Of a DNA stretch of 64,000 nt, positions 24,596-35,157 are shown piece after piece. Position numbers and translations under genes: made by a program. A model generated the notes under the pieces. The model was not told the origin of the DNA. It did not search any database and worked only from the letters and a program-made list of their open reading frames with translations. Source of the DNA: CAYQDR01 sp964416315 (GTDB lineage: Bacteria > Methylomirabilota > Methylomirabilia > Rokubacteriales > DASRDR01); contig CAYQDR010000005.1 in assembly GCA_964416315.1 (NCBI GenBank), positions 9,804 through 73,803 on the forward strand, in the 5' to 3' direction. Positions within the stretch are counted from its first letter, which is position 1. Every line of letters begins with the position of its first letter.

Positions 24596-24982
24596 ATGGC
24601 GGGGCGGCGGTGGGCGGCGGTCGCAGTCCTGGTGCTGGTGCTGGCGCCGGTCTGGTCGCGCCTCCCGCCGGCGGAGGGCGCTCCCCTCCCGCCCGGCTTC
24701 AGCGACCCGGCGACGCGCCACGCCGATCTCGCGCGGGTCGTCCAGGCCCTCGAGACCCGGGTGGTGACGGCGCGCCTCCGGGCCCTCGGGCTCGACGCCG
24801 AGGCCGTGCAGGCGCGCCTGGCGGGCCTCGACGACGCCGAGCTGCACCGGCTGGCGCAGGCGCTTCCAGAGGTGGGGCTCGGCGGCCAGGAGAGGGAGCG
24901 CGCGCTGGGGACCTTCCTCCTCTATGCGGTTGCGATCCTCGTCTTCGCCGGCCTGATCTTTCTCGCCGTCGTCGGCTTCTGA
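24596..24982 (+). CDS. PA2779-like small exported/membrane protein
   Basis: The 128-residue protein has an N-terminal signal or anchor ([18 protein letters not shown]), a helical middle with [20 protein letters not shown] and [20 protein letters not shown], and a C-terminal span ([20 protein letters not shown]). This arrangement matches the PA2779-type family, in which an alternating Leu/Ala '[17 protein letters not shown]' segment precedes a last membrane helix. Function is unknown. The start follows a TATACT box by only 7 nt. Confidence 0.68.
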   Translation: MAGRRWAAVAVLVLVLAPVWSRLPPAEGAPLPPGFSDPATRHADLARVVQALETRVVTARLRALGLDAEAVQARLAGLDDAELHRLAQALPEVGLGGQERERALGTFLLYAVAILVFAGLIFLAVVGF

Positions 24983-25142
24983 GAGGTTTGCGGACCCGCC
25001 CTCTCCCGCACGGAGGGCGGTGCGGAACCACCGGATGTCCCGGCTGCGTCCGCGCCGGGTCGACCGGCACCGGCCGCTGAGCGGGGCGCGGCGACCCCGC
25101 AGTTGCACGGCCTGCTGCAATCTGCGACGATTCTCCACGCCC

Positions 25143-27919
<2,777 letters not shown>

Positions 27920-27923
<4 letters not shown>

Positions 27924-28822
27924 AGCCCGAGCGGCTGGTGACGATCGCGGCGGTCCTGCTCGCCCTGGGAACCGGCGCGGGGGCGGGCACCCCGGCGGCG
28001 CCGCCCTCAGCCGAGGAGGAGGACGCTGAGCCCCGAGAGGCCTACATCGCGCACCCGGAGTTCCGCTCGTACCGGGACCAGGACCGGCTCGCCGTCGAGG
28101 GCGTCACCCTCATCCGGGTCCGGCGCTCGGAGCACAGCGAGGCCCTCGTCGCGCGGGAGGAGACCGGCTGGGAGCACGTCGTCCTCGAGGGCTACCGGCT
28201 CATCTTCTACAACCAGGCGCGCCAGCCGCTCCGCCCCGTGCCGGGGCGGCACGTCGTCGTGGCGGACTGGTCGGGGGGCGTGCACTGCTGCTTCGATTAC
28301 TACATCCTGCACGTCTCCGGCACGCAGGTGCGCCGGGAGGCCATGATCCGTGCCGGCGACTGCGGGCTGCGGGTCGCCGACATCGACCAGGACGGCAGCT
28401 TCGAGCTGATCGCCTGCGACTCGCGGTTCGCCTACGGCTTCGACCTGTCGTTCGCGGAGTCGCCGCTCGTCCCGCTCGTCTACACGTTCCGGGACAAGGG
28501 CTACGCCGCCGACAACCGCCGCTACCCCCAGGTCTTCCGGTACCGGATCGCCCGGGAGCGCCAACGGCTGGCCGCGGCCGAGCAGGCGAGGGACGCGCGC
28601 ACGGCTCGGATCGCCGCGATCAGCCTCGTCCTCCACATGCTGTACGCGGGGCGTGTCACCGAGGCATGGTGCACCTTCGGCCGGGCGTACCGCTGGGCCG
28701 ATCGCGCGGCGGTGCGGCAGGAGATCCTCGTGGAGCTCCGGCGGCCACCCGACCCGGACGACCCGCGGCTGCCCATCGTGGACCTCGCGTACGCGCTGGC
28801 GCCGCCGGGCCGCTGCCCGTGA
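27920..28822 (+). CDS. Exported protein of unknown function, coupled to uvrA
   Basis: The 300-residue product has a short signal peptide ([20 protein letters not shown]) and a mature domain with [36 protein letters not shown] and [15 protein letters not shown]; the D-x-D-x-D-G-like turn (DIDQDG) resembles a calcium-binding or FG-GAP-type loop. The C-terminal part is helical. It starts inside the uvrA stop codon (ATGA), so it is co-translated with uvrA despite no evident functional link. I do not recognise the family. Confidence 0.72.
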
Positions 28823-28906
28823 CCGGGACCACGCGGTTCACGTCGCGGTCCTCGGGGGGGAGGCAGACGGAGGGGGGCGGGGTCCCCGTCCGAGGTGAGT
28901 CTGTGC

Positions 28907-28912
28907 TAGGAT
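28907..28912 (+). promoter_or_regulatory. Extended -10 promoter candidate for the EF-G2 gene
   Basis: TGCTAGGAT (28904-28912) gives an extended -10 (TG-n-TAGGAT), with a start near 28919 and a leader of about 39 nt that contains GAGGAGG before the ATG at 28958. No -35 is evident, as is usual for extended -10 promoters. Confidence 0.38.
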
Positions 28913-28957
28913 GCCCCTGCCGCGTCTGACTCTCGCTCACCCGCCGAGGAGGTTCTG

Positions 28958-31051
28958 ATGGCCATCGAGATCTCGCGCATCCGGAACGTCGGGTTCGTCG
29001 GACACGGGGGTGTCGGCAAGACGTCGCTCGTCGAGGCGATCCTCTCCCGAACCGGCATGACGAGCCGGCTCGGCCGCGTGGACGACGGGACGGCGACGAC
29101 GGATTTCGATCCGGAGGAGGTCAAGCGCAAGATCTCGGTCAACACCGCCGTGGCCTTCTGCGACTACCGGGACCACCGGCTGCACCTCGTGGACATGCCC
29201 GGGTACGGCGACTTCATCACCGAGGCCCGCGTCGGGCTCCGAGTCGTCGAGGGGGCCATCGTCGTGGTGGACGCCGTCGCGGGCGTGGAGGTCCAGACGG
29301 AGAAGGTCTCGAAGTTCGCGCAGGAGTACGGCCTCCCGCGTGTCGTCTTCGTCAACCGGATGGACCGCGAGCGGGCCGACTTCGGGCGCGCGCTGGAGTC
29401 GATCCAGCGACGGCTGAAGGGCCGCTTCGTCCCGCTCCAGGTCCCCGTGGGGCAGGAGGCCCGCTTCCGGGGCGTCGTGGACGTCGTGCGGATGAAGGCG
29501 TACGTCCAGGCGGACGGCGGGAAGGACGAGGAGGCCGCGATCCCCCAGGACCTCGCCGCGGCCGCGGCCGAAGCGCGGGAGAAACTCGTGGAGGCCGTGG
29601 CCGAGACGGATGACGATCTGCTCGCCCGCTACCTCGAGGAGGGTAGCCTCGCCGACGAGGACGTGATCAAGGCCCTGCGCGCGGCGATCGGCGCCGGGAA
29701 GCTCGTCCCGGTGCTCTGCGGCGCCGCGACGAAGACACTCGGGGTGCGGCCGCTCCTCGAGCTGATCGTCGACTCGCTGCCGTCCCCGGCCGACCGCGGC
29801 TCCGTGGAGGGGACGGACCCGCGGACCCGGGACAAGGTGACGCGGGCGCCCGGGCCGAAAGAACCGCTCGCGGTTCTCGTCTTCAAGACCTTCACCGATC
29901 CCCACGTCGGGAAGCTCTCGCTCTTCCGGGTCTTCTCCGGCACGCTGACCGGCAACTCCCAGACGTACAACGCGAACCGGGAGACCCGGGAGCGCGTCGG
30001 GCAGGTCGCCCTCGTGCAGGGCAAGGAGCAGCGCGGAGTCGAGTCGCTCGGGTCGGGCGAGATCGGGGTCGTCGCGAAGCTGAAGGAGACGCTGACCGGC
30101 GACACGCTCTGCGCCGAGAGCGCGCCTGTCGTGTTCCCCCAGATCGTGTTCCCCGAGCCCGCGATCTCCTTCGCGCTGCAGCCCAAGACGAAGGGCGACG
30201 AGGACAAGATCTCGAACGCGCTCGCCCGGCTCGCGGAGGAGGACCCGACCCTCCGCTACCACTACGACCCCGAGACCAAGCAGCTCCTGATCTCGGGGGT
30301 CGGCCAGCTCCACATCGAGGTCACCCTCGAGCGGATGAAGCGGAAGTTCAACGCGGAGGTCACGCTGCTCCCGCCGCGGATCCCCTACAAGGAGACGATC
30401 AAGGGCCGGGCGCAGGTCCAGGGGCGCCACAAGAAGCAGACGGGCGGCCGCGGGCAGTTCGGCGACTGTTGGATCGAGATCGAGCCGCTCCCGCGCGGCA
30501 GCGGGCTCGAGTTCGTGGACAAGATCTTCGGTGGCTCAATCCCCCGGAACTTCATCCCATCCGTCGAGAAGGGCGTCCGGGCGCGGCTCGAGCGCGGCGT
30601 GCTCACGAGGTATCCGGTCGTGGACGTCCGCGTCACGCTCTACGACGGCTCGTTCCACACGGTGGACTCGTCCGACATCGCCTTCCAGCTCGCCGGCCAG
30701 ATCGCCGCGGAAAAGGCCGTGCTCGAGGCGAGGCCGTGTCTCCTCGAGCCGATCATGAACGTCGAGGTGACGGCGCCGTCGAGCCTCGCCGGCGATGTCA
30801 TCGGCGATCTGAACAGCCGGCGCGGCAAGATCGCGGGGATGGAGCCCGAGGGGGACACGACGCTGGTCCGGGCCCAGGTGCCGCTGGCCGAGATGCTCAA
30901 CTACGAGCCGCACCTCCGCTCGATGTCCGGGGGCCGGGGGAGTTACTCGATGGAGTTCTCGCACTACGAGGAGTTGCCCGCGATGCTCGCGGAGAAGGTC
31001 GTCGCGGAGGCGAAGCGGGAGAAGGAGGCCAAGGCGGCCGAAAAACACTAG
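28958..31051 (+). CDS. Elongation factor G-like protein (EF-G2 subfamily)
   Basis: The 697-residue translational GTPase has all five EF-G domains: G1 GHGGVGKT (15-22), G3 region DMPGYGDF (79-86), G4 NRMD (133-136), then domains II-V (LLISGVGQLHIEVTLERMK, RGQFGDCWIEIEP, LNSRRGKIAGMEPEG, MSGGRGSYSMEFSHYEEL). The catalytic His after the G3 Gly is replaced by Tyr83, and G4 reads NRMD instead of NKMD. Both are features of the EF-G2 paralogue group (as in Thermus EF-G-2), so this is not the housekeeping fusA. Its role in translation is unsettled. Confidence 0.9.
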   Translation: MAIEISRIRNVGFVGHGGVGKTSLVEAILSRTGMTSRLGRVDDGTATTDFDPEEVKRKISVNTAVAFCDYRDHRLHLVDMPGYGDFITEARVGLRVVEGAIVVVDAVAGVEVQTEKVSKFAQEYGLPRVVFVNRMDRERADFGRALESIQRRLKGRFVPLQVPVGQEARFRGVVDVVRMKAYVQADGGKDEEAAIPQDLAAAAAEAREKLVEAVAETDDDLLARYLEEGSLADEDVIKALRAAIGAGKLVPVLCGAATKTLGVRPLLELIVDSLPSPADRGSVEGTDPRTRDKVTRAPGPKEPLAVLVFKTFTDPHVGKLSLFRVFSGTLTGNSQTYNANRETRERVGQVALVQGKEQRGVESLGSGEIGVVAKLKETLTGDTLCAESAPVVFPQIVFPEPAISFALQPKTKGDEDKISNALARLAEEDPTLRYHYDPETKQLLISGVGQLHIEVTLERMKRKFNAEVTLLPPRIPYKETIKGRAQVQGRHKKQTGGRGQFGDCWIEIEPLPRGSGLEFVDKIFGGSIPRNFIPSVEKGVRARLERGVLTRYPVVDVRVTLYDGSFHTVDSSDIAFQLAGQIAAEKAVLEARPCLLEPIMNVEVTAPSSLAGDVIGDLNSRRGKIAGMEPEGDTTLVRAQVPLAEMLNYEPHLRSMSGGRGSYSMEFSHYEELPAMLAEKVVAEAKREKEAKAAEKH

Positions 31052-31077
31052 GCCGGAGGGGCGGGCCCCCTTCCGGC
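31052..31077. terminator. Hairpin between convergent EF-G2 and receiver genes
   Basis: GCCGGA with G-rich continuation (31052-31060) pairs with CCCC-TTCCGGC (31067-31077). It fills the 29-nt gap between two converging genes, where a bidirectional terminator is expected, but no T tract follows. Confidence 0.35.
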
Positions 31078-31080
31078 GAG

Positions 31081-31506
31081 TCAGCGGGGGCGGCCCTCTC
31101 GCGCGGCGGGCCGGGCGGGGCCGATCGCTTCGCGGATCTTCGCCCGCAGCTCCTGGAGGCCGACCGGCTTCGCCATCCGGCCGACGATCCTCAGGCTTTC
31201 CCTCGCGGGCGGGGGTCGGTCGGCGAGGTGCCCCGAGACGATCAGGACCGGGATCTTCTGCCACCTGGGGTTGGCGCGCAGCACCTCGAGGAAGTCCCAC
31301 CCGGACATGCGCGGCATCCGGAGGTCGAGGACGATCAGATCGGGGAACAGGTCCCGGATCAGCTCGGCCGCGCCGATGCCGTCCTCGGTCCCGACGGTCG
31401 CGTAACCGTCCGACCGGAGCGCGTCGATCCAGAGCTGGCGGACGTTGGCGTCGTCGTCCACGACCAGGATCCACTTCCGCGGCGGGGTGCTCGGGGCCGA
31501 AGCCAC
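31081..31506 (-). CDS. Stand-alone response regulator receiver protein
   Basis: The 141-residue protein is a single CheY-like receiver: acid cluster in WILVVDDDANVR, phosphoacceptor D61 in LIVLDLRMPRMSGWDF, Ser in VLIVSGH and Lys in RMAKPVGL. There is no output domain. It is flanked by the converging EF-G2 gene and the divergent fumarase promoter; no kinase is adjacent, so its partner is elsewhere. Confidence 0.87.
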   Translation of the reverse strand: MASAPSTPPRKWILVVDDDANVRQLWIDALRSDGYATVGTEDGIGAAELIRDLFPDLIVLDLRMPRMSGWDFLEVLRANPRWQKIPVLIVSGHLADRPPPARESLRIVGRMAKPVGLQELRAKIREAIGPARPAAREGRPR

Positions 31507-31588
31507 GAGAGAGCACTCTACGGAATCGGTGGCGGGCCGTCAATCCGTCCGGGCCCCCGTCGGAAACCGCGGCCCGGGCGTTTCCCGC

Positions 31589-31617
31589 TTGACAGCGTCC
31601 GCGCGGGCGCGGATAGT
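31589..31617 (+). promoter_or_regulatory. Sigma70-type promoter of the fumarase operon
   Basis: TTGACA (31589-31594), a 17-nt spacer and GATAGT (31612-31617) predict a start near 31624 and a leader of about 29 nt that contains GGAGAGG before the ATG at 31653. Confidence 0.6.
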
Positions 31618-31652
31618 GGCCTCGGGAACGCCCGGGCGCCGGAGAGGCGCGC

Positions 31653-32534
31653 ATGCCGCAGCCTGACCCCGAGCTCGTCGCCGACACCGCGAAGGCCCTC
31701 TACATCCGCGCCCTGAAGGTCCTGCCGCCGGACGTCAAGACCGCGCTGGCGCGCGCCGGCGCGCGGGAGTCGCACCCTCGGGCCCGCGAGATCCTCGGCA
31801 CGATGCTCCGCAACATCGACGTCGCCGAGGAGCGCGGGCTCCTGGTCTGCCAGGACACGGGGACGCCGGTCTTCAAGGTCCGCGTGGGACGCGGGTTCCC
31901 GTTCGACGGCCATCTGATCGCCGAGGCGCTGGCCGAGGGAGTGCGGCGAGCCACGGTCGAGCACCCGCTTCGCTCGAGCATCTGCCACCCGCTGACGCGC
32001 GAGAACCCGCAGACCAACACGGGCTGGCGCATCCCGGTCGTGGACTGGGAGTTCCGCCCGGACGGCGAGGTACTCGAGCTTCGCATGATGCCGAAGGGCT
32101 CCGGGTCGGAGAACATGTCCTTCCTCCGGATGCTGCCGCCCGCGGCGGGCCTCGCGGGGGTCAAGCGGTTCGTCGTGGAGTGCGTCGTCGAGGCCGGGGG
32201 CAAGCCGTGTCCGCCGACGATCATCGGAATCGGCATTGGCGGGACGGCGGACCTCTGCATGAAGCTCGCGAAGGAGGCGATCTGGCGCCCGGTGGGCGAG
32301 CCGAACCCGGATCCCGACCTGGCGAAGCTCGAGGCGGAGCTGCTCGAGGCGGTCAACATGACGGGGCTCGGCCCGATGGGTCTCGGCGGCGACACGACGG
32401 CGCTCGCCGTCATGGTCGAGGCGGCCTACACCCACATCACGCAGAACCCCGTGGCGGTCACGCTCCAGTGCTGGCGGGGTGAGCGCGCCTCGGCGCGCAT
32501 CTGGCCGGATGGCCGCGTGGAGCACGGCTACTAG
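31653..32534 (+). CDS. Fumarate hydratase class I, alpha subunit
   Basis: The 293-residue protein matches the N-terminal catalytic part of two-subunit class I fumarases: LLVCQDTGTPVFKVRVGRG (with a cluster cysteine at 66), RSSICHPLTRENPQTNTGW, GSGSENMSFLRML, GGKPCPPTIIGIGIGGTAD and LGPMGLGGDTTALAV. The oxygen-sensitive 4Fe-4S enzyme hydrates fumarate to malate. The same family includes L(+)-tartrate dehydratase alpha subunits, which cannot be excluded. The beta subunit follows after a short interposed frame. Confidence 0.88.
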   Translation: MPQPDPELVADTAKALYIRALKVLPPDVKTALARAGARESHPRAREILGTMLRNIDVAEERGLLVCQDTGTPVFKVRVGRGFPFDGHLIAEALAEGVRRATVEHPLRSSICHPLTRENPQTNTGWRIPVVDWEFRPDGEVLELRMMPKGSGSENMSFLRMLPPAAGLAGVKRFVVECVVEAGGKPCPPTIIGIGIGGTADLCMKLAKEAIWRPVGEPNPDPDLAKLEAELLEAVNMTGLGPMGLGGDTTALAVMVEAAYTHITQNPVAVTLQCWRGERASARIWPDGRVEHGY

Positions 32535-32567
32535 GCGGGGGCCCCCCAGTCTCGGAGGACGGAAACG

Positions 32568-32657
32568 ATGGGCACGCACGACGGCGCCCAGCCGCGGGAC
32601 ATCCTCGCCCGACTCTCGTCGGCCGAGCGCGAGGCGCTGCTGGTCGAGCGGTCCTGA
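32568..32657 (+). CDS. Micro-ORF between the fumarase subunits (29 aa)
   Basis: A 29-residue frame (MGTHDGAQPRDILARLSSAE, ending ERS) starts at ATG 32568 with GGAGG 9 nt upstream, the best ribosome site in this interval. It ends 10 nt before the beta-subunit ATG. The peptide would be a short amphipathic helix. No family is recognised. It may be a real small protein, a coupling element, or chance. Confidence 0.38.
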   Translation: MGTHDGAQPRDILARLSSAEREALLVERS

Positions 32658-32667
32658 CGGCGCTCCC

Positions 32668-33261
32668 ATGCCGACGGCGTACCGGTTCACGCCGCCGCTC
32701 GACGAGGCCCAAGTCCGCGCGCTCCGCGTGGGGGACTCGGTCACGCTCGACGGCACCGTCTACGGACTCCGGGACGCCACGCTGATCCGGATGTTCGACC
32801 AGGGGGTGGCGTCGCCGGTGGATCTCGCCTGCGCCGTCGTCCTCCACACGGCGCCGAACGTCGTCCGCGACCCGGACGGCCGCTACCGGCCGCTCTCCGT
32901 CGGCACGACGACGAGCATGCGGATGGATCGGTTCACCCGGCCGCTCCTCGAGCGCTGCGGAGCGCGCGCGATCATCGGCAAGGGCGGGCTCGGCCGCGAG
33001 AGCCTCGCGGCGTTCCGGGAACGCGGCGGCGTCTACCTCGCGATCACCGGCGGGGCCGCGGCGCTCGAAACGACGCAGATCGCGGCGATCGAGGGGGTCT
33101 GGTGGGAGGACCTCCTGCCCGAATCCCTCTGGCGCTTCCGCGTACGGGGGCTCGGTCCGTTGACAGTGGCCATGGACGCCCAGGGCGGCGACCTCTACGC
33201 CGAGGTGCTGGCCGAGGCCCGGAGCCGACTCGACCGGATCTACGCGAAGCTCGGCCTCTGA
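32668..33261 (+). CDS. Fumarate hydratase class I, beta subunit
   Basis: The 197-residue swivel-type subunit has VGDSVTLDGTVYGLRDAT, VVLHTAPNVVRDPDGRYRPL, GTTTSMRMDRFTRPLLERCG, IIGKGGLGRESL and the AITGGAAALETTQI segment characteristic of class I fumarase and tartrate dehydratase beta subunits. It completes the active site with the alpha subunit encoded upstream. I chose ATG 32668 because the conserved sequence begins there. Confidence 0.88.
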   Translation: MPTAYRFTPPLDEAQVRALRVGDSVTLDGTVYGLRDATLIRMFDQGVASPVDLACAVVLHTAPNVVRDPDGRYRPLSVGTTTSMRMDRFTRPLLERCGARAIIGKGGLGRESLAAFRERGGVYLAITGGAAALETTQIAAIEGVWWEDLLPESLWRFRVRGLGPLTVAMDAQGGDLYAEVLAEARSRLDRIYAKLGL

Positions 33262-33272
33262 CCCTCCCGGCC

Positions 33273-33302
33273 TTGACAGGTGCCGCAGGCATCTGGGACA
33301 GT
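33273..33302 (+). promoter_or_regulatory. Promoter candidate for the HPrK-like/ComA/Mo-enzyme operon
   Basis: TTGACA (33273-33278) is followed after 18 nt by GACAGT (33297-33302). The -35 is perfect and the -10 weak; a start near 33309 would leave a leader of only about 11 nt to the GTG at 33320. Confidence 0.38.
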
Positions 33303-33319
33303 CACGGCGGGGCCCGACC

Positions 33320-34318
33320 GTGAACCTCCACCGCCGCGCGATCCAGATCGTCCGGACCCGCCTCGGGCTCGTGTCGAACAACCGCGGCCTCATCACGGCG
33401 CCCGAGTACTTCACGGACCGTGTCCAGCAGTCGCTCCTCACCGACTACCACCGCGTGGACGAGGTCCCGTGGGACGGCGCGCCGGGCGGGGTGGACGCCG
33501 AGGTCCGGGTGCTCGACGCGCCCGGGCTCGCGCCTGAGATCACCCTCGGCCCGGATCGCGCGCTGGCCGTCGGCGACTGGACGGCGCTGGAGGCAGCGGC
33601 CTCGGACCGGCGCTACACGCTCTTCGGGAACCTCGGCTTCCTCTTCCGGTACGCGATCTACGCCCTCGAACGCTACCACGACACCTGGTCGTTCCATGCG
33701 AGCGCGATGGTGGACGACAAGGGCGACCTCTGGCTGATCCCCGGCGGGGCCGGGGCCGGCAAGACCGTCTTCCTCCTGGAGGGGCTCGCGCGCGACTGGA
33801 CGATCTTCTCGACCGAGATGACCCACGTCCGCCTGACCGACGGCGGCTACGAGGTCTACAAGGGCTCGCTCTTCGACAACATCCGCCTGGGAACGCTCCT
33901 CTACGACTTCCCCGCGGTGATCGAGCGGCTCGGGCTCACGCTGCCGTCGTCGAAGGACCCGTGGGGGACGAAGATCGCGCTCGACCTCGGTCACGTGCAG
34001 ACGCCGGCGGACGTGCTCCTGTCGCCCTCGCTCCGGATCGTGAGCCCGAAGGTCGAGTCGGGGCGCGATCGGGCCGTCGTCAGCCGGCTCGACCGGCGGG
34101 AGAAGGTCGTCAAGCTCCTCTTCGACAACGCGACGGAGAAGCACGGCGGGACGGTGCTCCTCTACGACCGGCTGCCGCTGGGGTCGCTCGACACCCCCGA
34201 GCTGATGCGGCGGCGGTTCGCCGCGATGCAGGGGCTCGTGACGCGCGCGACGATCAAGAGCGCCGTCACGACGCTCTGCGGGGCGCGCAACTGCCTGGAG
34301 GGCTTGCTTGATTCCTGA
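33320..34318 (+). CDS. HPr kinase-like P-loop protein
   Basis: The 332-residue protein has the HPr-kinase/PEP-carboxykinase-like core: FHASAMVDDKGDLWLIPGG runs into the P-loop GGAGAGKT (142-149), followed by FSTEMTHVRLTDGGYEVYKG. It lacks the separate N-terminal domain of true HprK and the phosphotransferase partner genes, so it is probably an HprK-related kinase acting on a small molecule or another protein. It starts at GTG 33320. Its end overlaps the ComA-like gene by 11 nt, tying it to that pathway. Confidence 0.72.
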   Translation: MNLHRRAIQIVRTRLGLVSNNRGLITAPEYFTDRVQQSLLTDYHRVDEVPWDGAPGGVDAEVRVLDAPGLAPEITLGPDRALAVGDWTALEAAASDRRYTLFGNLGFLFRYAIYALERYHDTWSFHASAMVDDKGDLWLIPGGAGAGKTVFLLEGLARDWTIFSTEMTHVRLTDGGYEVYKGSLFDNIRLGTLLYDFPAVIERLGLTLPSSKDPWGTKIALDLGHVQTPADVLLSPSLRIVSPKVESGRDRAVVSRLDRREKVVKLLFDNATEKHGGTVLLYDRLPLGSLDTPELMRRRFAAMQGLVTRATIKSAVTTLCGARNCLEGLLDS

Positions 34319-35147
34319 CAAGCCCCCGCGCCCCGCGTGGGAGGGCGTGATCGAGCTGCCCGTCGCCGAGCGGCTCCGGAAGCCGCGCGAAAGCGGCTGG
34401 ACCATGGTGATCGACAAGGGGCTCGGCCTTCACGCGATCGACGACCTGATGCAGACGGCGGCGGCCGCGATCGACGTCGTCAAGCTCACCTTCGGGACCT
34501 CCGCCTTCTTCGACTACGACCTGCTGCGGGAGAAGGTCCGGACGATCACGGCGCACGGCGTCTCCTGTATGCCGGGCGGGACGCTCCAGGAGGTCGCCGT
34601 CTGGCAGCGGGCGCTCGACCGCCACCTGGAGCGCGCGCGCGAGCTCGGCTTCAACGCGCTCGAGGTGTCCGACGGCACGATCGAGATGGACACGCGGACG
34701 CGCGCCGAGGCCATCGCGAAGGCCGTGAAGGCCGGCTTCCGCGTGCTCTCGGAGGTGGGGAAGAAGGACCCGACCGACGCCCGGCCGATGGCGGTGCTCG
34801 CGGACCTCGTCAACGCGGATCTCGACCACGGGGCGTTCATGGTGATCATGGAGGCGCGGGAGGCCGGCAAGGGCGTGGGAATCTACGACGCCTCCGGGCT
34901 CCCCAAGGAGGCGGAGATCGAGGCGTTCCTCAAGGGCGTCCGCGACCCGGGCCGGATCCTCTGGGAGGCGCCGCTGGGCCCCCAGCAGCGCTACCTCGTC
35001 CTCCGCTTCGGGCCCAACGTCAACCTCGGGAACATCGCGCCCGACGACATCCTCGCCCTGGAGGCGCTCCGCTGCGGGCTCCGCGGAGACACGCTCAAAC
35101 GTGCGTGGCAGGCGAACCGCGATTGGGGCGCGCGCCGCCGAAAGTAA
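34308..35147 (+). CDS. Phosphosulfolactate synthase family protein (ComA-like)
   Basis: The 279-residue TIM barrel resembles ComA, which adds sulfite to phosphoenolpyruvate in coenzyme M synthesis: GWTMVIDKGLGLHAIDDLMQ, IDVVKLTFGTSAFFD, HGVSCMPGGTLQEVAVWQ, LGFNALEVSDGTIEMD and FRVLSEVGKKDPTDARPM. Bacterial homologues are widespread and mostly untested. The TTG start at 34308 overlaps the kinase-like gene; conserved sequence starts about 25 residues in. The next gene begins 10 nt after the stop. Activity on PEP and sulfite is inferred from family only. Confidence 0.8.
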   Translation: MIPDKPPRPAWEGVIELPVAERLRKPRESGWTMVIDKGLGLHAIDDLMQTAAAAIDVVKLTFGTSAFFDYDLLREKVRTITAHGVSCMPGGTLQEVAVWQRALDRHLERARELGFNALEVSDGTIEMDTRTRAEAIAKAVKAGFRVLSEVGKKDPTDARPMAVLADLVNADLDHGAFMVIMEAREAGKGVGIYDASGLPKEAEIEAFLKGVRDPGRILWEAPLGPQQRYLVLRFGPNVNLGNIAPDDILALEALRCGLRGDTLKRAWQANRDWGARRRK

Positions 35148-35157
35148 CCCGAGCCCG

